Below are positions 54,237-62,250 of a stretch of DNA of 64,000 bases, piece after piece; positions within the stretch are counted from its first letter, which is position 1, and the number at the start of each line of letters is the position of its first letter. Under the pieces are notes generated by a model. The model saw nothing but the letters and a program-made list of their open reading frames with translations. It did not search any database and was not told the origin of the DNA. Position numbers and translations under genes: made by a program. The DNA is from Pseudoalteromonas luteoviolacea (GTDB lineage Bacteria; Pseudomonadota; Gammaproteobacteria; Enterobacterales; Alteromonadaceae), in contig NZ_CP015412.1 of the NCBI RefSeq assembly GCF_001750165.1, positions 558,001-622,000 of the forward strand. Reading direction: 5' to 3'.

Positions 54237-57200
54237 CTAAAGTGAACAGACTTTTTGATAATCTGAACTTGTAGATGGTTGCTTATTACTCCACCATTTA
54301 GCTTTATAAACGCCTTTTCCATCGATTATAAGGTCACCTTGGCCAGCATGTGTACCGCGCGGAAATGTTGGGTATACAGGGATTTCCGCAATTGGTGTGC
54401 CTTCACAGTGAGTGATAGGTCCACCATTACCATCTCCTGGTTTAGCAGCCGGCAGTGTCGGATGTTCAAACTTAAACGCGTAACGTTTACCATCTTTTTC
54501 TGCTGTAAAGTTAACTGGACCAGTTACTGGCATGTAGTACATAACTTGAGCATTGACAGACTCACCCGGTGCAAATGACTTAGGTTGATTGCCCCAATCA
54601 TCGATAAACGTGATTGAGAATCTATGGAAGTCATTATCAAAGCCACCAATGTTGTTCCCTGCTGCATTAGAGCTATTTACGTCTACAGCCATAATTAATT
54701 TCTCTTGCGCATTCCAATTAGACTTGAAGATTGCAGAAGTTGACACTGGAACATCAAACGATATTTTCGCACCAGATAAATCAATATTGGAGTTATTGGT
54801 AAACGTAAATGTTGGCGCTATAGGGTAGTTATCATCACCTACTGGGAAGTTTTTAGCTTCAAATGATATGTCAACTTGTTCAGTTGGTACTTGGAAAGCT
54901 ATGTCACCGCGATGTACATCGTATTGCGAACCTGACTGTTTGAACTTGTTATAAGCTAACGTTGTCATACTCGAACCCATGAAGTACTCGCCTTTCGCTT
55001 GGTCGTAATCGAAGTCACCGGCTAGTTCCCAGAACATGATACCGCCAAGACCTTTATTGATTACGTAATCGACTTTAGTGCCCATAGATTCTTCATCTTC
55101 AATTGAGATGAATACATTTTTTTGTGCATTCCATAACCAAGGGGCTACTGCAACAGAGTCATAGTGACGTGTATAAGTACCTGTTAATTGGTCTGCTGGA
55201 TCTGTATCAGGTGTTAAGCCATAAATCGATAGGTAGCTAGGTACAACCCCGTTTTGAAGGTTTTTAGCATGCCATAATGGGTTTGAGCCAGCAGGAATTT
55301 CTAAACCAACATCGTTCTTGTCGTGCCATAGGTTGTCAATGCCAACAGCACCATTACCGCATTTGTTTTTCTCGCCTACACCAGTACCCGGTGCACAGTC
55401 GGCTTGATTTGGAAGTGCTGCTTGACCCCAAAGACCATTTGTACCACCTTGAACATCTTTAAAACCACGTGTGTAGTATGGGATACCGATATTAATTCGA
55501 CCAGCAGATAGCCCACCTTGGAAATATTTAACTGCCCAGTCTGTATTTAGGTAGCCAATGCCTTCAAACTCTTTTGTGCCGTAAACATTCCAAGCCTTAA
55601 GTTCTGAATCCTCACCTGTATCGTATAGCGCTGCGTTATGTCCAACGTGTGAGTTCCAAGCACCGTGCAAGTCATATGACATGATATTTACATAGTCTAG
55701 GTATTTAGTAACTTGGAATGTTTCCATTCCGCGTAATAAGTAGCCAGATGAAGGAGACGCAATTGTTAACATGTAATGGACGCCGTCTTGTTGGCCTGCT
55801 TTATCAAGTTCTTCACGAAGACGTTTCATTAAGACTTGATATGACGCGTTCAACCCTGCACGTCTTGCATTTGAGATTGGGAAATCATCTGGGTGGCCAG
55901 AGTCTTTCATTGAAGAAGGATATTCATAATCAATATCTACGCCATCAAATCCATATTTACGAATGAATTCAACAGAGCTCGCAACAAATGTCTCGATACC
56001 TGCATTATTAATTGAACCATCCGCATTTGTAGTCATGGTATAGAAACCACCACTGTTAACTCTGGAGCCATCAGGACCAAAGAAACCACCTGTTTCTGCC
56101 CAGCCGCCAACACTGATCAATGTTTTGACATCTGGATACTGCTTTTTGTACTTAGTTAAAAGGTTGAAGTGGCCTTTGTAAGGCAATGTTGGGTCTAATT
56201 CAGCGCCAGCAACGCCTGGCCATTCCATGTTAGTCGCTGGATTACCCGCAGCGTTAGGATCTCCGATTGACACTTTGTTTGCAGCATCGACATGTGCAAA
56301 TGCATAGTTGATGTGGGTAATCTTGTCCCATGGAATATCATTTACGAGGTACGAAGGCTGACCATTTGCACCGTTTCTCCAACTTGTGAAATAACCGATA
56401 ACCCTACGTGGATGATCCGCACCCATAAGTTCACGGCCATTTGCGTCATAGATTGTACAGTAAGGTGTATTAACGCCAGGAGTTTGGTATAGACCATCTG
56501 GTTTACATGCATCGCGGTCGCCTGGCACTTGTGCACCAACTTGAAGCTGAGTCGTGACACTAGTACTTGCATTTTCATTGTCAGTAACAGTCAGTGTGAA
56601 GTTGTAAGTACCATCTGCTGGTGCAACCCAAGTGTGTTCTGTTGCAGTGCCGTTAGTTGCGACGACTTCTGTACCATTTACAGCAAAGCTTAGTTTACTT
56701 AATGTTCCATCTGCATCAGAACCTGAAAGTGAGAAAACAACATTGCTTCCGACAACGAGTTCTACAGGCTTTGATTTAATGTCTAACGCAGCAACAGGCG
56801 CTTCATTTACAGGAGTAGATGTTTTTACTGTCAAGAGATTTGATAGTATGTTTGAAGCCTCATTCTTGTCATCAAATGCTTTAGCGCTTATTTGATATTG
56901 ACCTGGTTGTCCTGCCGTCCAATTAGTATCAAATGTGTCTGCTACGCCTGTGGTATCAGTTGCAATGAGCGTGTTGTCAACATAAAACTCCACTCGATTT
57001 ACGTTTCCGTCAACGTCAACTGCATTTACACTTATGGCAACGCTGTCATTTTGGTTAAATTCAGAACCTGAAACTGGTTTTAACTGACTGATTACCGGTG
57101 GGTTATTAACAGCTCCGCCACTACATTCACCTAGTTTTTTCCATTCCTGATTTGGGCCTGAATTTGTAGCAGGCTCTGACCTTGTCCACCATTTTGCTTC

Positions 57201-57365
57201 ATAGGCAGTATTTGTTTGTACTACCTGATTACCGCCTACGTAAGTATAGCCGTTTTGCCAATCTGCTAGACCTGTACAATCGTATGCACTTGCATATGTT
57301 GTGCTAATTGCAATTGCGATTGAACTCAACTTGAGTGCATTTATTATATGATTTCTCATTTTCAT
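54237..57365 (-). CDS. GH18 chitinase with terminal chitin-binding modules (ChiC-like)
   Basis: 1042 aa from ATG 57363-57365 (GGTG 5 nt upstream); a longer frame has no better site. Signal peptide ends TTYASA. Modules: CBM5/12-like (YDCTGLADWQNGYTYVGGNQ and EAKWWTRSEPATNSG), two Ig/PKD-like domains (about 85-275), a GH18 barrel (about 310-780) with catalytic Glu481 in DGVDIDYEYPSSMKDSG, a ChiC-type beta domain (about 800-960) and another small chitin-binding module (YKAKWWSNKQPSTSSD) at the C-terminus. First gene of the operon; probably exo- or endo-acting on a complementary side of the chain. Confidence 0.95.
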   Translation of the reverse strand: MKMRNHIINALKLSSIAIAISTTYASAYDCTGLADWQNGYTYVGGNQVVQTNTAYEAKWWTRSEPATNSGPNQEWKKLGECSGGAVNNPPVISQLKPVSGSEFNQNDSVAISVNAVDVDGNVNRVEFYVDNTLIATDTTGVADTFDTNWTAGQPGQYQISAKAFDDKNEASNILSNLLTVKTSTPVNEAPVAALDIKSKPVELVVGSNVVFSLSGSDADGTLSKLSFAVNGTEVVATNGTATEHTWVAPADGTYNFTLTVTDNENASTSVTTQLQVGAQVPGDRDACKPDGLYQTPGVNTPYCTIYDANGRELMGADHPRRVIGYFTSWRNGANGQPSYLVNDIPWDKITHINYAFAHVDAANKVSIGDPNAAGNPATNMEWPGVAGAELDPTLPYKGHFNLLTKYKKQYPDVKTLISVGGWAETGGFFGPDGSRVNSGGFYTMTTNADGSINNAGIETFVASSVEFIRKYGFDGVDIDYEYPSSMKDSGHPDDFPISNARRAGLNASYQVLMKRLREELDKAGQQDGVHYMLTIASPSSGYLLRGMETFQVTKYLDYVNIMSYDLHGAWNSHVGHNAALYDTGEDSELKAWNVYGTKEFEGIGYLNTDWAVKYFQGGLSAGRINIGIPYYTRGFKDVQGGTNGLWGQAALPNQADCAPGTGVGEKNKCGNGAVGIDNLWHDKNDVGLEIPAGSNPLWHAKNLQNGVVPSYLSIYGLTPDTDPADQLTGTYTRHYDSVAVAPWLWNAQKNVFISIEDEESMGTKVDYVINKGLGGIMFWELAGDFDYDQAKGEYFMGSSMTTLAYNKFKQSGSQYDVHRGDIAFQVPTEQVDISFEAKNFPVGDDNYPIAPTFTFTNNSNIDLSGAKISFDVPVSTSAIFKSNWNAQEKLIMAVDVNSSNAAGNNIGGFDNDFHRFSITFIDDWGNQPKSFAPGESVNAQVMYYMPVTGPVNFTAEKDGKRYAFKFEHPTLPAAKPGDGNGGPITHCEGTPIAEIPVYPTFPRGTHAGQGDLIIDGKGVYKAKWWSNKQPSTSSDYQKVCSL

Positions 57366-57642
57366 TTTATCACCAACCTTTACATTAATTGTGATTAACA
57401 TTTGTTAAATAAAGCTAACATAGAAATTAAACACGTCAATGTTGGTGTGGTTAAATAATGAACACCTTTTCTTTTCAATTAATACTAATGTACTGCATTT
57501 ACATGCTCTTTATGAATAAAACTAATTTTTCGGGTTGTAAGCTACATATGAATCCAATTCATCTCTTTTATAGGTAAATTTTAATACTATTGCATATATA
57601 ACAGTTGGTTATTAATAGTTTGTGTCTGAACTGGGTCTAAAT

Positions 57643-57697
57643 GTAAACTTTCGCATTAATAAAAGTTATCCGAAAGTTTACGCGTACGTAAACTTTG
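57643..57697. promoter_or_regulatory. Three GTAAACTTT motifs as inverted repeats, candidate operator
   Basis: GTAAACTTTCG (57643-57653) is exactly complementary to CGAAAGTTTAC (57671-57681), and the latter pairs with a third copy GTAAACTTTG (57688-57697) as AAAGTTTAC-6 bp-GTAAACTTT. Three copies of one 9-bp half-site in alternating orientation indicate multiple dimer binding. They lie about 280-330 bp upstream of the first chitinase gene. Confidence 0.5.
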
Positions 57698-57778
57698 TTA
57701 AGTTATAAGCTATATCCAATGGTTATATAAAATAGTAATTAAATATCTGTTAATTTGATTTCGCACACAGATATTTTT

Positions 57779-57807
57779 CAAATGCCATTTTTATGAAATG
57801 GCATTTG
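57779..57807 (-). terminator. Hairpin after the H-NOX-associated kinase gene
   Basis: A 12-bp perfect stem CAAATGCCATTT / AAATGGCATTTG with a 5-nt loop, about 58 bp past the kinase stop. T-runs are short on both sides (TTTTTC upstream on the plus strand). Confidence 0.5.
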
Positions 57808-57864
57808 ATTTAGACTTAAGTCTTATAAACTATAGGGGTTTTGTATTTTTGGTAGGAGAATAGT

Positions 57865-58815
57865 TTAAGTTGTAAGTGGTATTTTAATAGAAACAGTCAC
57901 GCCGCCGTCTCTATTATTGCTTAATGATATCACCCCTTGATGGTTAGAAATGATTCCGTAGGCTACCGCGAGGCCCATTCCAGTGCCCTCGCCTAAAGGC
58001 TTTGTTGAGAAAAAAGGGTCAAACACCTTACTGATACTACTTTCTTCTATTCCTTTGCCGTTATCTATGACTTGAATTAATGCAGTATTGTTATGTTTAT
58101 GGGCTTTTAATACTAACGTTGCTCTATATTGTGGATTCATTTCCCGTTTTTCTAAACAAGATTGAGCGGCATTAACCAGTATATTTATAAATGCTTGTGT
58201 TAGATTTGCTTTATTTCCTTCGATCAGCAGCTCTGGCTCACAATCAATGTTAACTTGCAGCTGTTTGAGTCTGTTTTCTAATAATTGTGTTGCTTGGTCT
58301 ATTACTTCTTTAATTTCAAATTCAGTATTTGTCACTATTTTAGGTTTAGCAAAATCTAGAAGGTTAGCGACTATTTTGCTGATCCGCTGGCATCCCTCAA
58401 TACAATCTTCTGAGATATCTGATACATCCTGTATCAAATCTGAAGTTGATATGGTTTGTTGTAGCTTTTCAACCTCAATTTTAAATTCCGCAAAAGAATA
58501 CTCGTTATTAATTAGCTTTGTTACAGCTCTTAAATAAAGAGCTATATCGTCAGAGTAACTTGTTAGAGTATCTAAATTACATGTTAGATAAGCCAGAGGG
58601 TTATTTATTTCATGTGCAACTCCCGCTGAAAGCGTGCCTAGAGTCGCCATTTTTTCTGACTGTACAACAGCTAATTGCTGCTGTTGTAATTGTTCGAGCT
58701 TTTTTTCTAGTTCGACATTAAGTGTGTAAAGCTTGCTTGTTTTTTCTTCTAGTAGTTGCTCTAGTTCGTCTCTAGCTTGTTTTTCTCGCAGGTACGCTTT
58801 GTAATAATTTTGCAT
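57865..58815 (-). CDS. Cytosolic histidine kinase linked to H-NOX (HnoK-like)
   Basis: 316 aa, no TM. An N-terminal coiled coil (1-50, rich in Glu, Lys and Gln) precedes the phosphoacceptor His68 in GVAHEINNPLAYL, then FINILVNAAQSC (N box), DNGKGIEESS (G1) and GEGTGMGLAVAYG (G2). It starts 2 bp after the H-NOX stop, so the two are likely translated together. In relatives, H-NOX bound to NO inhibits such a kinase, which otherwise phosphorylates response regulators affecting biofilm and cyclic-di-GMP. That role is inferred from family and position. Confidence 0.88.
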   Translation of the reverse strand: MQNYYKAYLREKQARDELEQLLEEKTSKLYTLNVELEKKLEQLQQQQLAVVQSEKMATLGTLSAGVAHEINNPLAYLTCNLDTLTSYSDDIALYLRAVTKLINNEYSFAEFKIEVEKLQQTISTSDLIQDVSDISEDCIEGCQRISKIVANLLDFAKPKIVTNTEFEIKEVIDQATQLLENRLKQLQVNIDCEPELLIEGNKANLTQAFINILVNAAQSCLEKREMNPQYRATLVLKAHKHNNTALIQVIDNGKGIEESSISKVFDPFFSTKPLGEGTGMGLAVAYGIISNHQGVISLSNNRDGGVTVSIKIPLTT

Positions 58816-58817
58816 AG

Positions 58818-59357
58818 TTAGCCGTGACTAATAATAAATGTACAAACTTGATCATGCTTATGTGTACAGGTGGTTTGTTGTATTTCTACCTGTTCATCGA
58901 AATGTTCGGCGCAGCCATAAATGAGCCCTTCAGCACAAAAGCATAATTTTCTAGGGGAATTATAGATTAACTCTATCGTGTTTGAGTCAATCACATTTGC
59001 GCTAATGGTAGGTAGATTTGGCTCATCATAAAGCTTTTCAACTTCACGATGTATAACTTCGTCAATTGAAACTATGAGCTCTTCGAAAGTTTTGAACTCA
59101 GAAACTATCGCTGGATGTTTTTTTGCCAGAAAAGAAAACAAGTATGTTCCAAATGCTTTTAGGGTATCAGGGAGTGGTAGCTCAAGTACTTGAGATACAC
59201 TTACTGCCATATTCACTAATTCTTCATCTGGATAAGATCTTGCACTTACATAAACCCTATCAGCAGGACAATACTTTTCTAAAAGCTCCTCCCATAAGTC
59301 CATTCCTTTAGTTTCAATTACTAACTCCTCTAAACACCTAAAAATTAAACCTTTCAT
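58818..59357 (-). CDS. H-NOX haem nitric-oxide sensor protein
   Basis: 179 aa, a single H-NOX/HNOB domain. The proximal haem ligand is His103 in VIHREVEKLY, and the porphyrin-propionate motif Y-x-S-x-R is Tyr132-Asn-Ser134-Pro-Arg136 (IYNSPRKL). The N-terminus MKGLIFRCLEELV and SYPDEELVNM are family-typical. The length matches bacterial stand-alone H-NOX proteins (about 180-190). It lies between a response regulator gene (4-nt overlap) and a histidine kinase gene (2-bp gap). It should bind NO and signal through the kinase. Confidence 0.93.
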   Translation of the reverse strand: MKGLIFRCLEELVIETKGMDLWEELLEKYCPADRVYVSARSYPDEELVNMAVSVSQVLELPLPDTLKAFGTYLFSFLAKKHPAIVSEFKTFEELIVSIDEVIHREVEKLYDEPNLPTISANVIDSNTIELIYNSPRKLCFCAEGLIYGCAEHFDEQVEIQQTTCTHKHDQVCTFIISHG

Positions 59358-60418
59358 ACAGAGCCCTCTTTGATAGAGTTCATTTGATTGTTGGTTGATA
59401 GTAATTTAGTAAGACTTTGCATGTCCGCAATTTCAGAGTTTAAAATGTCCGATACTAAGCTTTCTATGTCAGTATTCATATTTTCTAGGACCGCCTTACA
59501 TATTAGTGCTAATTCTGAACTTGGCTTTTCAATGATGGCTTTTTGCCTTTTTTGAATAAAGGATTGTTCAACTCCCCAAGCCGATGCATATCGGTTAAGA
59601 ACTGACAGTTCGAAAGACTGTCTAAATCCGACCTTTAAATATAAATGAATTACTTTGTTGATCCAGTAACTGAATATTATACAAAATATAGTAATACATT
59701 CGTTTTCATCTACATTGTTGTGCCTTGCAAATGCAAATGATTTGATGCCCCAACAGAAGAAAAGCTTTATGGCTTGATTGATTTCAACCCAGCCAACCGT
59801 ATCAATAAATTTGTCAATAAATTCCAATTGCTCATTAAGCATTTTTGTTGTTGTTCTTAGGATTGCTCGTCTGTCAGCATTATCTAATTTTGAGACATCT
59901 AAATAAGCTTCTAGTTCTGATGTGGTATTTAAATACTGGGACTCTTTAACAGGCGTTTGGTCATTGCTTATTTTTGGTAATGGAACGTACGGTACAAAAC
60001 CTTGTTGTACAGCGTTGTCGCCAGCAATATCAAAACAGTTGGCCTTTTGATAAAAATAACCTAAGAAATTGATATCTTCGATTGAAAATGGTTTGGGCAT
60101 GAAAATATTGGCACACACGTGATTAAAATCGCTACGCACTGAGTCAATGTCTCCTGACATAAGCACTCTAATGGTAGTTGGGCTTTTTAGTTGTACTATT
60201 TTTAATGCCTGTTCTCCGTTCATTGAAGGCATTTGATAATCTGTAATAAATAAGTCATACATTACATCAGAATTTGAAAGATACTGCTCAACCAACGTAG
60301 GATCGTTTATAGTGACAATATTATCGACTTTTAGCACTCGTGACAGCGATCTTGCAAGAGATCTAAGTATTAGTTTATCGTCATCTAATATCAGAACATT
60401 CGTTGGTTTTATTTTCAT
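59354..60418 (-). CDS. Response regulator with unrecognised C-terminal helical domain
   Basis: 354 aa from ATG 60416-60418; a TTG just upstream is possible. Receiver (about 5-125) with phosphoacceptor Asp60 in LFITDYQMPSMNGEQAL, MSGDI and KPFSIEDINF. The remainder (about 160-354) is helical with several aromatic stretches (WVEINQAIKLFFCWGIKSF, ECITIFCIIFSYWINKVIH) and no HTH, GGDEF, EAL or HD-GYP motif that I can recognise. It may be a phosphorelay partner, cytoplasmic or membrane-associated, of the H-NOX-controlled kinase. Overlaps the H-NOX gene by 4 nt. Confidence 0.8.
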   Translation of the reverse strand: MKIKPTNVLILDDDKLILRSLARSLSRVLKVDNIVTINDPTLVEQYLSNSDVMYDLFITDYQMPSMNGEQALKIVQLKSPTTIRVLMSGDIDSVRSDFNHVCANIFMPKPFSIEDINFLGYFYQKANCFDIAGDNAVQQGFVPYVPLPKISNDQTPVKESQYLNTTSELEAYLDVSKLDNADRRAILRTTTKMLNEQLEFIDKFIDTVGWVEINQAIKLFFCWGIKSFAFARHNNVDENECITIFCIIFSYWINKVIHLYLKVGFRQSFELSVLNRYASAWGVEQSFIQKRQKAIIEKPSSELALICKAVLENMNTDIESLVSDILNSEIADMQSLTKLLSTNNQMNSIKEGSV

Positions 60419-60460
60419 CAAAAGCGTGCCTATTATATTGTTTCTTATTAAAGTTTAGTC

Positions 60461-60474
60461 TAGTTTTAAAACTA
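60461..60474. promoter_or_regulatory. Palindrome TAGTTTTAAAACTA between divergent regulators
   Basis: A perfect 14-bp palindrome in the gap between the leftward H-NOX operon and the rightward HD-GYP-type regulator. It could serve as a shared operator; AT-rich sequence makes chance palindromes more likely. Confidence 0.35.
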
Positions 60475-60514
60475 ATAACAAATCAATAATTGTGTGTTGG
60501 AGTACTTCTTATTT

Positions 60515-61816
60515 ATGAATGACGAACCAATTGTCGTACTTTGCCTTGATGATGAAAAAAGTGTGCTCAATTCTTTAGGTCGGCTCTTGAGACAAAATGG
60601 AATAAAGGCAGAATTATTCCAGTCTGGTCATGAAGCTTTGGATCGAGTTAGGGAAATTGATTTTGATGTCATTATTTCTGATATGAGAATGCCAAATATG
60701 GATGGTGCTGAGTTTTTGACTCATGCAAAGGCAATTTCTCCAGATGCCAGAAGAATCTTATTAACTGGCTATTCAGATATCCAAGACACAATCAATGCTA
60801 TCAACAGCGGTGGAATACACGGTTACCTCCAAAAACCTTGGAACAACGAGCAGTTAGTAAGAGAAATTAATAAAGCAGCTGAGTTAACTAAATTAAAAAA
60901 GCAAAATGATCTATTACAAAAGCAGGTACAAGCACAAAACGAAGAACTTAAAGAACTCAATACAAATCTGGAAAGTTTAGTAGAAAAACGGACTTCGCAA
61001 ATCAGGCAAGTACTTAAACAACTTGAATCAGCAAATGAAAATGAGAAGAAAGAACACCGAAGCACAGTAGAGCTACTCTATAATTTTATTAATGCAAACC
61101 CATACCTCGATGCCGATAAGGCTAAACATATTGCTAAACTTTGCTACCAAGTAGCAAAAGGTCTTTCATTGAGTTCTGAAATTGCTGATATGGTAAGAAT
61201 GTCAGGGTATCTATCGCAAGTAGGGTTACTAGCTATGGACCCTACTCTATATTCACGGCCTTTCCATGAATTGGATGCAGAAAAGAAGAAAGTATTTTTA
61301 ACGCATCCTGCCACTGCACAATTAATGTTAATGCCTGCTCAGCATTTAAGTGATGTAGCCGAGTCAATTTATAGTCAATTTGAGAAGTATAACGGTCAAG
61401 GTGTTCCCAAAGGTATAAAAGGAAAAGAAATACCGATAGGAGCACAAATACTTGCGGTTGCAAGAGACTATATAGAGCACCTGTATCAAAGCCAACGTCC
61501 AATGGACGAACGGAAAGAAAACGCTTTGGAAATTATAAAGATGTATAGTGGCAGTTTTTACCATCCAAAAGTTGTTGAGTCGCTACTTAATGTGTTGTCT
61601 AAAGATCAGACCGAAACAGATAAAGTTGGCAGCATGAGTATACTCACTGCACAACAGCTCAAAGCTGGTATGGAGTTAGGATTAGCAATGCATAATGCTC
61701 AAGGCATAATGTTATTACCTAAAGGTCATATTTTTTCAGAGAACTCAATTTCCAAGTTGCAGCAACTAGAGACTCAAAAGCCTACCCCTTTTAGAATCAT
61801 GATTGTAGATAATTAA
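60515..61816 (+). CDS. Response regulator with degenerate HD-GYP domain (HnoD-like)
   Basis: 433 aa from ATG 60515; a GTG 21 nt earlier opens the same frame, and a GGAG lies 12 nt before the ATG. Receiver (about 5-120) with Asp56 in VIISDMRMPNMDG, a coiled coil (about 130-185), then an HD-GYP-like domain (about 190-345). The metal-binding H-D is replaced (SGYLSQVGLLAMDPT) and the H-H-E/GYP region reads FEKYNGQGVPKGIKGKEIP, so the key His residues are missing and the enzyme is probably inactive toward cyclic-di-GMP. This is the HnoD pattern in NO-signalling networks of Shewanella, where it modulates an EAL protein. No EAL gene is adjacent here. Confidence 0.85.
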   Translation: MNDEPIVVLCLDDEKSVLNSLGRLLRQNGIKAELFQSGHEALDRVREIDFDVIISDMRMPNMDGAEFLTHAKAISPDARRILLTGYSDIQDTINAINSGGIHGYLQKPWNNEQLVREINKAAELTKLKKQNDLLQKQVQAQNEELKELNTNLESLVEKRTSQIRQVLKQLESANENEKKEHRSTVELLYNFINANPYLDADKAKHIAKLCYQVAKGLSLSSEIADMVRMSGYLSQVGLLAMDPTLYSRPFHELDAEKKKVFLTHPATAQLMLMPAQHLSDVAESIYSQFEKYNGQGVPKGIKGKEIPIGAQILAVARDYIEHLYQSQRPMDERKENALEIIKMYSGSFYHPKVVESLLNVLSKDQTETDKVGSMSILTAQQLKAGMELGLAMHNAQGIMLLPKGHIFSENSISKLQQLETQKPTPFRIMIVDN

Positions 61817-61827
61817 TTATGTTAAAT

Positions 61828-61857
61828 TTAGTCTCAATGAAAAAAAATTGAGACTAA
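61828..61857 (+). terminator. Hairpin after the HD-GYP-type regulator gene
   Basis: An 11-bp perfect stem TTAGTCTCAAT / ATTGAGACTAA with an 8-nt A-rich loop, 12 bp after the stop codon. No T-run follows, so it may be a stabilising 3' hairpin more than a terminator. Confidence 0.5.
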
Positions 61858-61969
61858 CACCTTCAACAATAAGAACATATTGCCATTTATACGAACACAT
61901 CATACTTAATTGCATTCGGGATAATTCAGCAATGAGTTGTTATTAACTAGTTTGTTCAAAAAGAAAGCT

Positions 61970-62203
61970 GAAGCGAACTGTTGAAGCGAACTGTTGAAGC
62001 GAACTGTTGAAGCGAACTGTTGAAGCGAACTGTTGAAGCGAACTGTTGAAGCGAACTGTTGAAGCGAACTGTTGAAGCGAACTGTTGAAGCGAACTGTTG
62101 AAGCGAACTGTTGAAGCGAACTGTTGAAGCGAACTGTTGAAGCGAACTGTTGAAGCGAACTGTTGAAGCGAACTGTTGAAGCGAACTGTTGAAGCGAACT
62201 GTT
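61970..62203. repeat. Perfect 13-bp tandem repeat, 18 copies
   Basis: The unit GAAGCGAACTGTT is repeated 18 times without a single mismatch (234 bp), followed by a partial GAAGC that runs into the ppsA terminator region. It is preceded by a near-copy (GAAAGCT, then the first full unit). The unit is not a multiple of three, and both neighbours are convergent 3' ends. Confidence 0.97.
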
Positions 62204-62212
62204 GAAGCAAAA

Positions 62213-62243
62213 CAAACTGCACCTAAGGTATAGGTGCAGTTTG
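62213..62243 (-). terminator. Intrinsic terminator of ppsA
   Basis: A 13-bp perfect stem CAAACTGCACCTA / TAGGTGCAGTTTG with a 5-nt loop; on the minus strand it is followed by TTTTGCTTC. It starts 8 bp after the ppsA stop codon. Confidence 0.8.
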
Positions 62244-62250
62244 TAAATGG

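Larger units (their letters stand above)
57366..57864. other. 499-bp regulatory gap upstream of the chitin operon
   Basis: Contains the promoter region of the chitinase-LPMO-chitinase operon, the GTAAACTTT inverted repeats at 57643-57697 and a 12-bp-stem hairpin at 57779-57807. I see no coding frame with a ribosome-binding site. Confidence 0.6.
61817..62250. other. 434-bp convergent intergenic region with hairpin, minisatellite and terminator
   Basis: From left to right: a hairpin at 61828-61857, unremarkable AT-rich sequence, the 13-bp tandem array at 61970-62203 and the ppsA terminator at 62213-62243. Reading frames across the array on the minus strand are products of the repeat and have no start support. 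Confidence 0.7.

Noticed and set aside
57440..57560. 39-codon plus-strand frame (MNTFSFQLILMYC) upstream of the chitin operon
   Set aside because: No ribosome-binding site and AT-rich composition like the surrounding gap.
61970..62203. CRISPR array
   Set aside because: Units are directly adjacent with no spacers, and there are no cas genes.
61943..62222. Long repetitive open frames (QFASTVRFNSSL-type repeats) across the tandem array
   Set aside because: They arise because the 13-bp unit has no stop on the minus strand; no start codon with a ribosome-binding site is present and two frames are open at once.
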